Shown piece after piece: positions 9,231-17,515 of a stretch of 64,000 nucleotides of DNA; position 1 is the first letter of the stretch, and each line of letters opens with the position of its first letter. Below the pieces are notes generated by a model. That model was not told the DNA's origin, did not search any database, and saw only the letters and a list, made by a program, of their open reading frames with translations. The stretch is from Planctomyces sp. (GTDB lineage: Bacteria > Planctomycetota > Planctomycetia > Planctomycetales > Planctomycetaceae). Made by a program: the position numbers and the translations under genes. The DNA is taken from the NCBI GenBank assembly GCA_019636235.1, contig JAHBXW010000001.1:496001-560000 (forward strand), written 5' to 3'.

Positions 9231-9388
9231 GATGCGAAGGTTTCAGGGCGGAAAGGACGTCGCAGGATACTCGACGACCACGATGTGCCATAGAATCCTG
9301 CATTCCAATCGACATTGCCGCGCGCAGCGCCGATCCGCAAGCCCGGCCGCCGTCGCCCGACGCCTGCCCGACTCATCAGAACTTCGCC

Positions 9389-11428
9389 ATGCCGATGCTT
9401 CCACGAACGGTCGCCGCTGCCCCCAGTTACCGCAATCCGCGCCTGCTCCTGCTGTTGCCGCTGCTGGCGCTCGCCCTGTCGACGCCGCTCTCCGGCGAGG
9501 AGCGGGGCGGATCGACAGCTGCCCGGCTGCAATTGGACCTGGGCATTCTCGCGTCCGACGACTTTGAGGGGCGCGGGATCGGCACGCAGGGGCTGGACCT
9601 TGCGGCGGAGTTCATCGCGGAGCACTTCGCCAAGAGCGGCTTGCAACCAGCGGGCACAGGGGGCGATGCGTTCCAGCCTTTTCAGGCGCTCGACCGCACC
9701 GAACTGGCCGAACCGAATCGGCTGGCGCTGATCGGTCCGGAAGCCGGGCTGAGAATCGATGTCGCCCACGGGAGCAGCTTTCAGACGTGCTCGTTCGGCG
9801 GCAGCGGGAGCATTGTCGCGCCGATAGTTTTTGTCGGATACGGCATTGATTCCCAGACGCCCGCGTTTGACGAATTCGCCGACGTGGATGTTCAGGGCAA
9901 AGTCGTCCTGATCCTGCGGCGCGTGCCGCAACAGGACAGGCAGGACGGTCTGTTCTCCGATCCGCACACCGGCGGCGGACGAGCCGCTGAACTGCGCACC
10001 AAGATCAGCAACGCCTCCCGGCGGGGCGCGGCCGCTGTGCTGCTCGTCAACGACGGATACACCGGCCAGTCATCGTCCGAGCAGCTCAAGGCGCAGTTGC
10101 AGAAGGCGGAGCAAGACGTGCTGGAGGCCGCACGGGCCCTGCCGGCCGTCGGCGAGACGCCCCCCGGGGACGTGCTTCAATTGCTGGCGGAAAAGTCCGC
10201 GCATCTCCGGCGGATTCAGGCGCTGATTGCCGCCGACGATCCCGATCCGCTGATCGAATTCGGTTACGGCGGACCGACGCGCGAAGACGCGATTCCGGTG
10301 ATTCACATCCGGCGGTCGGTGGCCGACCTGCTGTTGAAGGCCGCGACGGGCGAATCGCTGGCGAGCCTCGAACGGACGATCGATGAAACGGGCAAGCCCG
10401 CCAGTCGCCTGCTGGATGGTTGGACGGCGGACGTGGAAACAGCAGTCCACGCGAAGATGGTCGACATCCGCAATGTGCTGGGAGTGATCGAGGGGTCAGG
10501 TCCGCTGGCGGACGAGACGGTCGTGATTGGCGCGCACTACGACCACTTGGGGTTCGGCGGCGATGGCTCTCTGGCCGCGGGCGTGCACGAAGTTCACAAC
10601 GGCGCAGACGACAACGCCTCCGGCACGACGGCCCTGCTCGAACTGGCCCGCCGGTTCGGCGGCCGCAATGGCGAAAGCCGACGACGGCTGCTGTTCATCG
10701 CGTTCACCGGAGAGGAACGCGGCCTCCTGGGCTCCGCCGCATACGTGAACTCGCCCCAGCTTCCGCTGGAGTCGACTGTGGCAATGATCAATCTGGACAT
10801 GGTGGGCCGACTGACCGACGACGCGCTGACCGTGTTCGGCGCGGAAACGGCCCCGCAGTGGAACGACTGGCTCGACGAACCCGCGGCGAAACAGAGCCTC
10901 AAGCTCGTCAAGAAGCCGGAAGGCTTCGGCCCCAGCGACCATTCCTCGTTCTACGCCAAGCGGATTCCGGTGCTGCACCTGTTCACTGGCGTGCACAGCG
11001 ATTACCACCGCCCCACGGACACTGCGGAAAAGATCAACTACGAGGGACTGGAGCGGATCATCGCGTTCACGGAGGAGATCATCGAGCGGACGGCCACGTC
11101 GCCGGACCGGCCGACGTATGCGGAGGTCGCGGGCCGCGCCGAACTGGCTCGGAGCGGCAGCCGGCCCTACTTCGGAAGCATTCCCGACTACAGTTCCACG
11201 AAGAAGGGCTACGTCCTGCAGGGGGTCTCGCCGGGCGGACCGGCGGAACAGGCCGGCATCCAGGCGGGGGATGTGCTCATCAAGCTGGGCGATCAGGCGA
11301 TCGCGGACGTCAACGATTTCGATCTCGCGCTGCGGCGCTTCTCGGCCGGCCAGGAAGTGGACGTCGTCGTCCTGCGCGGCGAGGAGGAAGTGGCGTTGAA
11401 GGTAACGCTCGGCAGGCCACGCGGGTGA
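9389..11428 (+). CDS. Secreted M28-family zinc aminopeptidase with PA and PDZ domains
   Basis: The product is 679 aa from the ATG at 9389; the frame is open upstream, but a signal peptide (PRLLLLLPLLALALSTPLSG) begins only here. Domains in order: N-terminal part of the peptidase fold, a PA insert (about residues 130-215), and the M28 catalytic core. The core carries di-zinc ligands in GAHYDHLGFGG (H383), NGADDNASGT, GEERGLLGS, INLDMVGR and HSDYHRPTD. A C-terminal PDZ domain follows (GVSPGGPAEQAGIQAGDVLIKLG). It should cleave N-terminal residues from peptides outside the cytoplasm. The PDZ domain may bind C-termini or regulate. It stands alone, divergent from the rhomboid gene. Confidence 0.93.
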   Translation: MPMLPRTVAAAPSYRNPRLLLLLPLLALALSTPLSGEERGGSTAARLQLDLGILASDDFEGRGIGTQGLDLAAEFIAEHFAKSGLQPAGTGGDAFQPFQALDRTELAEPNRLALIGPEAGLRIDVAHGSSFQTCSFGGSGSIVAPIVFVGYGIDSQTPAFDEFADVDVQGKVVLILRRVPQQDRQDGLFSDPHTGGGRAAELRTKISNASRRGAAAVLLVNDGYTGQSSSEQLKAQLQKAEQDVLEAARALPAVGETPPGDVLQLLAEKSAHLRRIQALIAADDPDPLIEFGYGGPTREDAIPVIHIRRSVADLLLKAATGESLASLERTIDETGKPASRLLDGWTADVETAVHAKMVDIRNVLGVIEGSGPLADETVVIGAHYDHLGFGGDGSLAAGVHEVHNGADDNASGTTALLELARRFGGRNGESRRRLLFIAFTGEERGLLGSAAYVNSPQLPLESTVAMINLDMVGRLTDDALTVFGAETAPQWNDWLDEPAAKQSLKLVKKPEGFGPSDHSSFYAKRIPVLHLFTGVHSDYHRPTDTAEKINYEGLERIIAFTEEIIERTATSPDRPTYAEVAGRAELARSGSRPYFGSIPDYSSTKKGYVLQGVSPGGPAEQAGIQAGDVLIKLGDQAIADVNDFDLALRRFSAGQEVDVVVLRGEEEVALKVTLGRPRG

Positions 11429-11503
11429 TGGAACGTTGAGGCGACATGCGGCGCGCTGGCTGCGGATCGTCTGAAGAGACCTACTGACCCGGAAAGTGTC
11501 GCG

Positions 11504-12454
11504 ATGTCGCGGAGGTTGTTGCTGACGGATTGCCCCTGGGGAGACGCAGAGATCGAGCGGGGCGTCCTCGAGCCAAAAGGAGTGGAGATCATCGTCGCCC
11601 CCGCGAAGGATGAGTCGACGCTGATTGAACTGGCCCGGGACGCGGACGCGATCGCGACCTGCTGGGCGAAGGTGACGGCGCCCGTCATTGAGGCCGCCGC
11701 CCGCTGCCGGTTGATCGCCCGGATGGGGATCGGACTGGACAACATCGATCTGCAGGCCGCGGAACGTCGGAAGATCGTCGTCACGAATGTGCCGGACTAC
11801 TGCGTCACGGAGGTCGCGGACCATGCGCTGGCCCTGCTGCTGGCCAGTGCGCGGAACGTCGCATTTCATCACTGGAATACGAAACAGGGCGTGTATGACC
11901 TGCAGGCCGGCCCGAAAATGAACCGCCTCGGCGGGATGCGGCTGGGGCTGCTCGGTTTCGGTCGCATCGCCCGCGAAGTGCATCAGCGGGCGCGTGCATT
12001 CGGCCTCGACGTGCAGGCCTCGACGCCCAGCGGCGACGATTACGGCACGGGCTGTCGGATGGTTTCGCTGAAGGAGCTGCTGTCGACGAGCGACTTTCTG
12101 TCGCTGCACGCGCCCCTGACCGCCGAGACGCGGCAGGTGCTCAACAGGGAATCGCTGCGGATGTTGAAGCCGACGGCCGTCGTCATCAACACATCCCGGG
12201 GGGGGCTGATCGACCACGAGGCGCTGTGGGAAGCGCTGCGGAATGGTCGGCTGGGAGGCGCGGCGCTCGATGTGTTCGATCCCGAGCCCCCCGATCTCGG
12301 CCATCCGCTGTTCGCCGACGAGCGCGTCATCGCCACGCCGCATGCGGCGTTCGTCTCCGAGGAATCGCTGGCCGACTTGCGGACGACCGTCGCCGGGCAG
12401 GTGCTGGACGTATTCGCCGGGCGGACGCCGAAGAACGTCGTCAACGGCGGCTGA
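11504..12454 (+). CDS. D-isomer-specific 2-hydroxyacid dehydrogenase (phosphoglycerate dehydrogenase/CtBP-like)
   Basis: The product is 316 aa, the usual length for the short form without an ACT domain. NAD-binding G-x-G-x-x-G is seen as LGLLGFGRIA. The catalytic triad positions are the Arg in INTSRGGLID, the Glu in DVFDPEPPD and the His in ATPHAAF. GIGLDNIDLQAAERRKI is the family substrate-domain motif. It oxidises or reduces a 2-hydroxy/2-keto acid with NAD(P)H. Similarity to C-terminal-binding-protein-like and SerA-like members does not fix the substrate. No serine-pathway gene is adjacent. It is followed after 32 bp by a convergent histidine kinase gene. Confidence 0.9.
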   Translation: MSRRLLLTDCPWGDAEIERGVLEPKGVEIIVAPAKDESTLIELARDADAIATCWAKVTAPVIEAAARCRLIARMGIGLDNIDLQAAERRKIVVTNVPDYCVTEVADHALALLLASARNVAFHHWNTKQGVYDLQAGPKMNRLGGMRLGLLGFGRIAREVHQRARAFGLDVQASTPSGDDYGTGCRMVSLKELLSTSDFLSLHAPLTAETRQVLNRESLRMLKPTAVVINTSRGGLIDHEALWEALRNGRLGGAALDVFDPEPPDLGHPLFADERVIATPHAAFVSEESLADLRTTVAGQVLDVFAGRTPKNVVNGG

Positions 12455-12486
12455 TCGGCCGGCGGACCGAACGGCCGTCGTCGACC

Positions 12487-13788
12487 TCAAACCGTCGGCA
12501 ACTGCACGCGGAACACCGTCCGCCCCGGGGCGGATTCCACCAGCCGGATGTTGCCTCTGGCCTGCTGCATCAGACTGCGGCAGACGAACAGTCCCAGCCC
12601 GGTGCCGGTGACTTTGGTCGTGAAGTACGCTTCGAACAACTGCGACTGTTTATCGGCCGGGACGCCCGATCCGTCGTCGATGATGTCGATCTGGAGCACC
12701 TCGCCCTCGCATCGGGTTTCCAGGGTCAGGGTCCCCCCCTCCTCCGTCGCGTCGAGGGCGTTCAGGATCAGATTTAAAAACACCTGCTGCAACTGGTCGC
12801 GGACGACATGCGCCAGCGGACGGAATTCGCTGAATCGCGTCTCGATCGCCTTGCCCTTCATGCGCTTGTAGTACTTGGCGACGTCCAGGGCCGACTGAAT
12901 CACGTCATGCACGTCGCAGGTCGTCGCCTCCTTGACGGCGGGGCGGGAGAAATCCACGAGTTCACGAAGCGTCCGCTGGATCCGCCGCAACTGTTCGTCG
13001 ATCAAACCCAGGCGATCATGCATTTCCGGTTCGAGCGGCTTGCGATTCATCAGCTGCACGACCGAACTGATCGCCGCCAGCGGATTGCCGACCTCGTGGG
13101 CGATGCCGGCGGCCAGCAGCCCGAAAGCCGCCTGCTTCTCCTGCTGGACGAGCAGCGCCTGCGACTGCTGCAGTTCACGGGTCCGTTCGTCGATCCGCCG
13201 CTCCAGCAGCAACTGGTTGTCCTGCAGTTCGCGGTTCAGGATCGAGAGCTGCATGCCCGCCGCCTTCAGCAGCGCGCTGAGCGCCGTGCTGGCCCAGGTC
13301 ACCCACCCCATGAACACCAGCATCAGGAAGTAGGACAGCAGGTCCTGCTGATCCCCCACTCCCCGCTGCACGGCCAGCACCGAGTAGCTCACCGAGTGAA
13401 ACGCGAACGTGGAATAGGTCACGACCGGCGAATAGCGGATGGCGCAGACGAGCAGCGACAGGAAGTAATAGAACCGGAACGGGCTGTCGAGTCCCTGATC
13501 GAACCAGCACAACAGCCCGATGAACACCGCTTCCATCAGCGAGATGAACAGCGGCGCTTCGCGCAGAAACACCTTGCCGCGCACGCCCCAGAGCGTGTCC
13601 AGCAGCGCGTACACGGCGCCCAGCGTCAGAATCGCGTTCAACTGGGGCTGATTCGCCGACGGCGCCAGCAGGTTGACGTAGACGTAACCCACGCACAGGC
13701 CGAACCACCGGATGCGGACCGTGATGCCCTCCGCCGGGAGCTGCCAGGCGATCTCCGAGCGATGGATTTCAATGGGGGTTGCCGGCAT
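12487..13788 (-). CDS. Membrane sensor histidine kinase, NtrB-like catalytic core
   Basis: The product is 433 aa. About six membrane segments between residues 30 and 175 (for example FISLMEAVFIGLLCWF, YFLMLVFMGWVTWAST) are followed by a coiled coil (LNRELQDNQLLLERRIDERTRELQQ). The HisKA H-box has H231 in AAGIAHEVGNPLAAI. The ATPase domain has N-box LNLILNALDAT, G1 DDGSGVP and G2 GTGLGLFV. There is no large periplasmic loop, so it probably senses a membrane or cytoplasmic signal. No response regulator is adjacent, making it an orphan kinase. The HEVGNPL H-box resembles NtrB/ZraS-type kinases that pair with sigma54 activators, but the partner cannot be named from this window. Confidence 0.92.
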   Translation of the reverse strand: MPATPIEIHRSEIAWQLPAEGITVRIRWFGLCVGYVYVNLLAPSANQPQLNAILTLGAVYALLDTLWGVRGKVFLREAPLFISLMEAVFIGLLCWFDQGLDSPFRFYYFLSLLVCAIRYSPVVTYSTFAFHSVSYSVLAVQRGVGDQQDLLSYFLMLVFMGWVTWASTALSALLKAAGMQLSILNRELQDNQLLLERRIDERTRELQQSQALLVQQEKQAAFGLLAAGIAHEVGNPLAAISSVVQLMNRKPLEPEMHDRLGLIDEQLRRIQRTLRELVDFSRPAVKEATTCDVHDVIQSALDVAKYYKRMKGKAIETRFSEFRPLAHVVRDQLQQVFLNLILNALDATEEGGTLTLETRCEGEVLQIDIIDDGSGVPADKQSQLFEAYFTTKVTGTGLGLFVCRSLMQQARGNIRLVESAPGRTVFRVQLPTV

Positions 13789-14024
13789 ATGCGGGAAAGC
13801 CGCCTGTGAAGGATTTCAGGAAGTCGTGATTGATCGCGGCGAAATCCCGCGGGCATCCCGGGCGGGATCGTTCGACTTGAATCGATTGGACCGCCTGCGA
13901 GGGACGCCCCCATCCTGAGGGCCGCCCGACGATGCGCGAAGGGACCGAAGGTTCGGCGGCCCGACGGCCGATAGGTAGTCGGTCCCTGCGAACGGAGTCC
14001 TCGGAAGGAGCCCCTGCGCCTGCC

Positions 14025-14321
14025 ATGACGGAGACCAGCCAGACCCTCGAGTCGGTCGAGGCCCTGCGGGCCTATGTGCACCGGACCCTCTGCGAGAAGG
14101 AAAACCTCGTCGCCGAGCAGTTCTCCATGCGGGAACAGCCGCTGGTGATGTACGGAACTCCTTGCGGGCTGCAGTTTACGATCAAGGGCCCGCGCTCCGT
14201 GCGGCTGTCGGCGGTCTGGGCGTCCGACTCCAACGTCGTCTATTTCTACGACGCCTGCGGCGAGCGCTTTCTCAAAGCGCGCCTCGACCGGCGGTTCGAC
14301 TGGGGCGCCGTCGCGGCCTGA
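14025..14321 (+). CDS. Conserved small hypothetical protein
   Basis: The product is 98 aa from the ATG at 14025. GGAAGGAG lies about 14 nt upstream, slightly far for a ribosome-binding site. An ATG at 13932 would add 31 residues of low-quality sequence. The sequence is soluble and mixed alpha/beta (ESVEALRAYVHRTLCEKENL, GLQFTIKGPRSVRLSAVWA, NVVYFYDACGERFLKARL). It has no signal peptide or membrane segment. I do not recognise the family with certainty, but its coding character is good (high GC3, no frame breaks) and planctomycetes carry short proteins of this look. It may be co-directional with nuoN, which starts 191 bp downstream. Function unknown. Confidence 0.65.
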   Translation: MTETSQTLESVEALRAYVHRTLCEKENLVAEQFSMREQPLVMYGTPCGLQFTIKGPRSVRLSAVWASDSNVVYFYDACGERFLKARLDRRFDWGAVAA

Positions 14322-14512
14322 TTTGCGACCTGCCGGATATGCCGCAGACGCAACCGCCGTATCAGCTTCGGGAACACGCCTGAATCGGGCCGAGGTCGCT
14401 TTCCAGCCCGCGCCGGCTGCGTTAGCCTTCGCGCACCGTCGCCGGTCCGCCTCGGATGGGCTACCGGGACGGACTCCGTCGGTCCGCGCGGACCGGCCCA
14501 GGAAGGCGCGAA

Positions 14513-16012
14513 ATGTCCCACGAGAGTATTCGGACGGCCGTCCAGCTGATCCTGCCTGAGTGCATCCTGATCGGCACGGTCTGCGTAATGTTCCTGACCG
14601 GCCCGTTCCTGCTCGGACGGAACGGTCAGGCGTCGCCCGGGTTGCGCCATCGTTGGGGTGCGCTGGCCCTGCTGGCGATCGGCGCGGCCGCCTGGCAGTG
14701 GTGGCATACGACGCCCGTCGCCGCGATCGACGGCCCGTTCCTCAGCGACGGCCTGTCGTTCACGATCCGCGGCATCGTCCTGGCGCTGGGCGCCGTGCTG
14801 GTGCTGGCCGCCTGGAATCAGCTGGACGACCGGACGTCCGCGGAATGCAACGCCTGTCTGCTGGCGCTTCTGGCCGGCGTGAACCTGACGGCCGCGGCGA
14901 ACGACATCATCACGCTGTTTCTGGGTCTCGAACTTGTCAGCATACCGACGTACCTGCTGCTGTACCTGCCGACGCGGTCGCGTCCGGCACAAGAGGCGAC
15001 GATCAAGTACTTCCTGTTGAGCCTGTTTTCCTCGGCGATGCTGGTCTACGGGCTGGCGCTGCTTTACGGGGCGACCGGCACGACGATGCTGCCGGAAATT
15101 GTGGAGCTGCTGAAGGCGACCTCGCTGACGGAGTCGCCGCTGCTGCTGATCGCGGCGCCTCTGATTGCGGCCGGCCTGGGATTCCGGATCACGGCCGTGC
15201 CGTTCCACTTCTACGCGCCGGACGTATTTCAGGGAGTGCCGGCGTTCATGGCGGCGCTCCTGTCGTTCATTCCCAAAGTGGTGGGCTTCACCGCGCTGTG
15301 GCGGCTGACGGCGCTGACGTCCCGGGCCGCCGCGGAGAGCGCGGATGCGGTCAGCACCTATATGGCTTCGGTGCTGGCGGTGCTGGCCGTTCTGACGATG
15401 TTCATCGGAAACCTGATGGCCCTGCGGCAGTCAAACCTGCATCGTCTGCTGGCGTATTCCAGCGTCGCCCACGGAGGATACATGCTGGTGGGACTGTTGG
15501 CGGGGGGCGGATCGTCCGGCGTTCCGGGGGGCGCGGCGCTGTTGTTCTACCTGGCCGCGTATGGATTTATGACGATCGGCGCGTTTTGCATTCTGCTCGC
15601 GGCCCGTCGCTCGGGAGATTCCATTCGCACGATCGACGAACTGGCCGGGCTGGGAAGCAGCCAGCCGCTGGCGGCGCTCGTGCTGTCGGTGTTCCTGTTC
15701 AGCCTCGCGGGACTGCCGCCGACAGCCGGGTTTCTGGGCAAATTCAACCTGTTCCTGGCCGCCTGGTCGAGCGGCGTTTCGGGGACCCGCTGGCTGGCCG
15801 TCATCCTGGCGATGAACGCGGCGATTTCCGCGTGGTATTACCTGCGGTTGATCGGCGTGATGTACCTGCAGTCGCCGCAACCCTCGACGGCGGACGCGCC
15901 GACCCGCAATCTGCCGGCGTGGATCGCAACGGCGGTCTGCGTGGCGGGGACGCTGGGCCTGTTCCTGGTGCCGCAGGCGGTGTGGGACGCGGCCCTGCTG
16001 GCGACGCAGTGA
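14513..16012 (+). CDS. nuoN: NADH-quinone oxidoreductase subunit N
   Basis: The product is 499 aa from the ATG at 14513, preceded by AGGAAGG. It is a proton-channel subunit of respiratory complex I, with about 14 membrane helices. Canonical antiporter-like motifs are intact: FLGLELVSIPTYLLLY (channel Glu), ATIKYFLLSLFSSAMLVYG, the lysine-poor AVPFHFYAPDVFQGVPAFMAALLSFIPKV, NLHRLLAYSSVAHGGYMLVG, and LAGLPPTAGFLGKFNLF. It is isolated. No nuoM or nuoL of complex I is beside it; the NuoL/NuoM-like genes at 25-28 kb belong to the DAB module. nuoE and nuoF lie 42 kb away, so complex I genes are dispersed. Confidence 0.93.
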   Translation: MSHESIRTAVQLILPECILIGTVCVMFLTGPFLLGRNGQASPGLRHRWGALALLAIGAAAWQWWHTTPVAAIDGPFLSDGLSFTIRGIVLALGAVLVLAAWNQLDDRTSAECNACLLALLAGVNLTAAANDIITLFLGLELVSIPTYLLLYLPTRSRPAQEATIKYFLLSLFSSAMLVYGLALLYGATGTTMLPEIVELLKATSLTESPLLLIAAPLIAAGLGFRITAVPFHFYAPDVFQGVPAFMAALLSFIPKVVGFTALWRLTALTSRAAAESADAVSTYMASVLAVLAVLTMFIGNLMALRQSNLHRLLAYSSVAHGGYMLVGLLAGGGSSGVPGGAALLFYLAAYGFMTIGAFCILLAARRSGDSIRTIDELAGLGSSQPLAALVLSVFLFSLAGLPPTAGFLGKFNLFLAAWSSGVSGTRWLAVILAMNAAISAWYYLRLIGVMYLQSPQPSTADAPTRNLPAWIATAVCVAGTLGLFLVPQAVWDAALLATQ

Positions 16013-16159
16013 GGCGTTCGGCCGCAGTCGGTTTCCTGGCGGCTTCGGCGTTGGCGTCATCTGTGCCCGCGCCGCCGTGCGAACGGGACGCAGTTGACGC
16101 AGCCTCATGGCCCCGTTAGCTTTTCACGATTCCCAATCCTTTCCGGAGAGATTGCTGTC

Positions 16160-16318
16160 ATGGGGCGTGTTGAACGCAGCCGCGAGCTGGCCCGTCGTCG
16201 GGCGCGTCGGGCGAAGCTGAAGAAGTTGCGCACAAAGTTTGCCTCGGCCAAGGGCGAGACGGAGAAGAAGACGTTGCTGGAGAAGGCCCGGCGGGTCAGC
16301 CCGTTCGTGGAATTCTGA
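16160..16318 (+). CDS. DUF6800 family small basic protein
   Basis: The product is 52 aa from the ATG at 16160, with GGAG 12 nt upstream. [20 protein letters not shown] is followed by a Lys/Arg-rich helix and the ending [11 protein letters not shown] recognise this as the DUF6800-type mini-protein common in planctomycetes. About a third of the residues are Arg or Lys, which suggests binding to nucleic acid or the ribosome; that function is an inference. It is a single-gene transcription unit closed by a strong terminator 35 bp downstream. Confidence 0.8.
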   Translation: MGRVERSRELARRRARRAKLKKLRTKFASAKGETEKKTLLEKARRVSPFVEF

Positions 16319-16352
16319 CGACCGGCAGCGCCGTTGACGGACTGGAAACACA

Positions 16353-16385
16353 CAAGCCCGAGGGCGGTTGGCCCCCGGGCTTTTC
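16353..16385 (+). terminator. Rho-independent terminator after the DUF6800 gene
   Basis: AAGCCCG (16354-16360) pairs with CGGGCTT (16376-16382), with an inner GGG/CCC extension and a loop of about 9 nt, followed by TTTTC. It ends the plus-strand transcript of the small basic protein. The opposite strand has no T-run, so it is directional. Confidence 0.8.
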
Positions 16386-16424
16386 TCGTTGCAGCGTGCA
16401 TTCTGACCAGCTGCGATTCGTCGC

Positions 16425-17396
16425 TCAGCGCTGCGCGGCCCGCGCCCGCGCGTCCGCCAGCGCCTGTTCCAGCACCCGCATGTTGGCCAGGCCATTCTCC
16501 GCAGGGGGCAGCAAGCGACCCGCGGCGATCGAATCGCAGAAGTCGTTCACCTGCTCCGCGTACTGGTTCGATTCGGGCAGCGTCTGCGTTTCCAGATTCT
16601 CCGAGCTGAGGCGTTGAATCTTCAGCACGGGCGGACGCGTGGGCTGGAACGCCTCATCGAGCACGATCCGACCCTTCTCGCCGACCAGCTCCAACTGGCA
16701 GCGGTAGGGAGCTTCGAAGCTGCAGTCGATGTTCGCCAGCACGTCATTCGGGAACCGCAGCGCGATCTGCATCGTCATGTCGACGCCGGTCGGCCACCAG
16801 TGCGCCGCGGCGCAGATGTCCAGCGGCTCGGAACCGGCGAACAGCCGCGCCGCATTGACGCCGTAGCAGCCGACATCCCACATCGCGCCGCCTCCCTGGC
16901 CGGGGTTCAGCCGCCAGTCGCTGCGATCGATGTCGAAGGAAAAGTTGGCGACGATCAGGCGCAGCGGGCCGAGTTCTCCATCTTCCACAAGCTTTCGGGC
17001 GAGCTTTGTGCGGGGATGGTGCCGCCACATGAAGGCTTCCTGCAGGATCACGCCCTGCTCGCCGCACACACGGATCATGTCTTCGCTTTGCTCGACGTTC
17101 AGCGCCAGGGGCTTTTCGCAGAGGACGTGCTTGCCGGCGCGCGCGGCGGCCAGCGTCAGGGCATGATGCTGTTCTCCGGTCGCGGGGATGTACACGGCGT
17201 CGACCTTGGGATCGGCCAGCACGGCATCGTAGCTGTCGTAGGACGTCGTCGCCCCATGCTCTGCGGCCCACTCGGCGGCGACTCCGGGCCGCAGGCTGGC
17301 GAGGGCATACAGTTCGGCCTTCGAGGAGCCCTTGATGCCGGGGATCAGACCGCGGGCCGTGATGCGGCCGCATCCGAGAATTCCGAAACGAATCAT
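16425..17396 (-). CDS. Gfo/Idh/MocA family oxidoreductase
   Basis: The product is 323 aa from the ATG at 17396 (MIRFGILGCGRIT). The longer open frame has no support upstream. The N-terminal Rossmann motif is G-I-L-G-C-G-R-I. The family signature C-E-K-P-L-A-L-N carries the catalytic lysine. The C-terminal beta-sheet domain has GGGAMWDVGCYGVN and the INAARLF-like region. NAD(P)-dependent members act on sugars, inositols and related hydroxy compounds. There is no signal peptide, so it is cytoplasmic, unlike the many Tat-exported planctomycete paralogues. It is divergent from the Ser/Thr kinase gene with 119 bp between starts. Substrate unknown. Confidence 0.9.
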   Translation of the reverse strand: MIRFGILGCGRITARGLIPGIKGSSKAELYALASLRPGVAAEWAAEHGATTSYDSYDAVLADPKVDAVYIPATGEQHHALTLAAARAGKHVLCEKPLALNVEQSEDMIRVCGEQGVILQEAFMWRHHPRTKLARKLVEDGELGPLRLIVANFSFDIDRSDWRLNPGQGGGAMWDVGCYGVNAARLFAGSEPLDICAAAHWWPTGVDMTMQIALRFPNDVLANIDCSFEAPYRCQLELVGEKGRIVLDEAFQPTRPPVLKIQRLSSENLETQTLPESNQYAEQVNDFCDSIAAGRLLPPAENGLANMRVLEQALADARARAAQR

Positions 17397-17515
17397 GCGA
17401 GCTGATGTCTCCAGGCTGGATCGACAGAGGGCCGGCCGGGGAATCGGGAGTGGGAGGCCGGCGGTCAGCCGCGTACTATAGCAGTCTCCAGGAATCCGTA
17501 CCCGATCGCCCGCGC

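Noticed and set aside
9035-9388. Upstream extension of the M28 peptidase frame
   Set aside because: Would overlap the rhomboid gene and bury the signal peptide inside the protein.
10496-12490. 664-codon minus-strand frame across the M28 peptidase and 2-hydroxyacid dehydrogenase genes
   Set aside because: Crosses two real genes with intact active sites; shadow composition.
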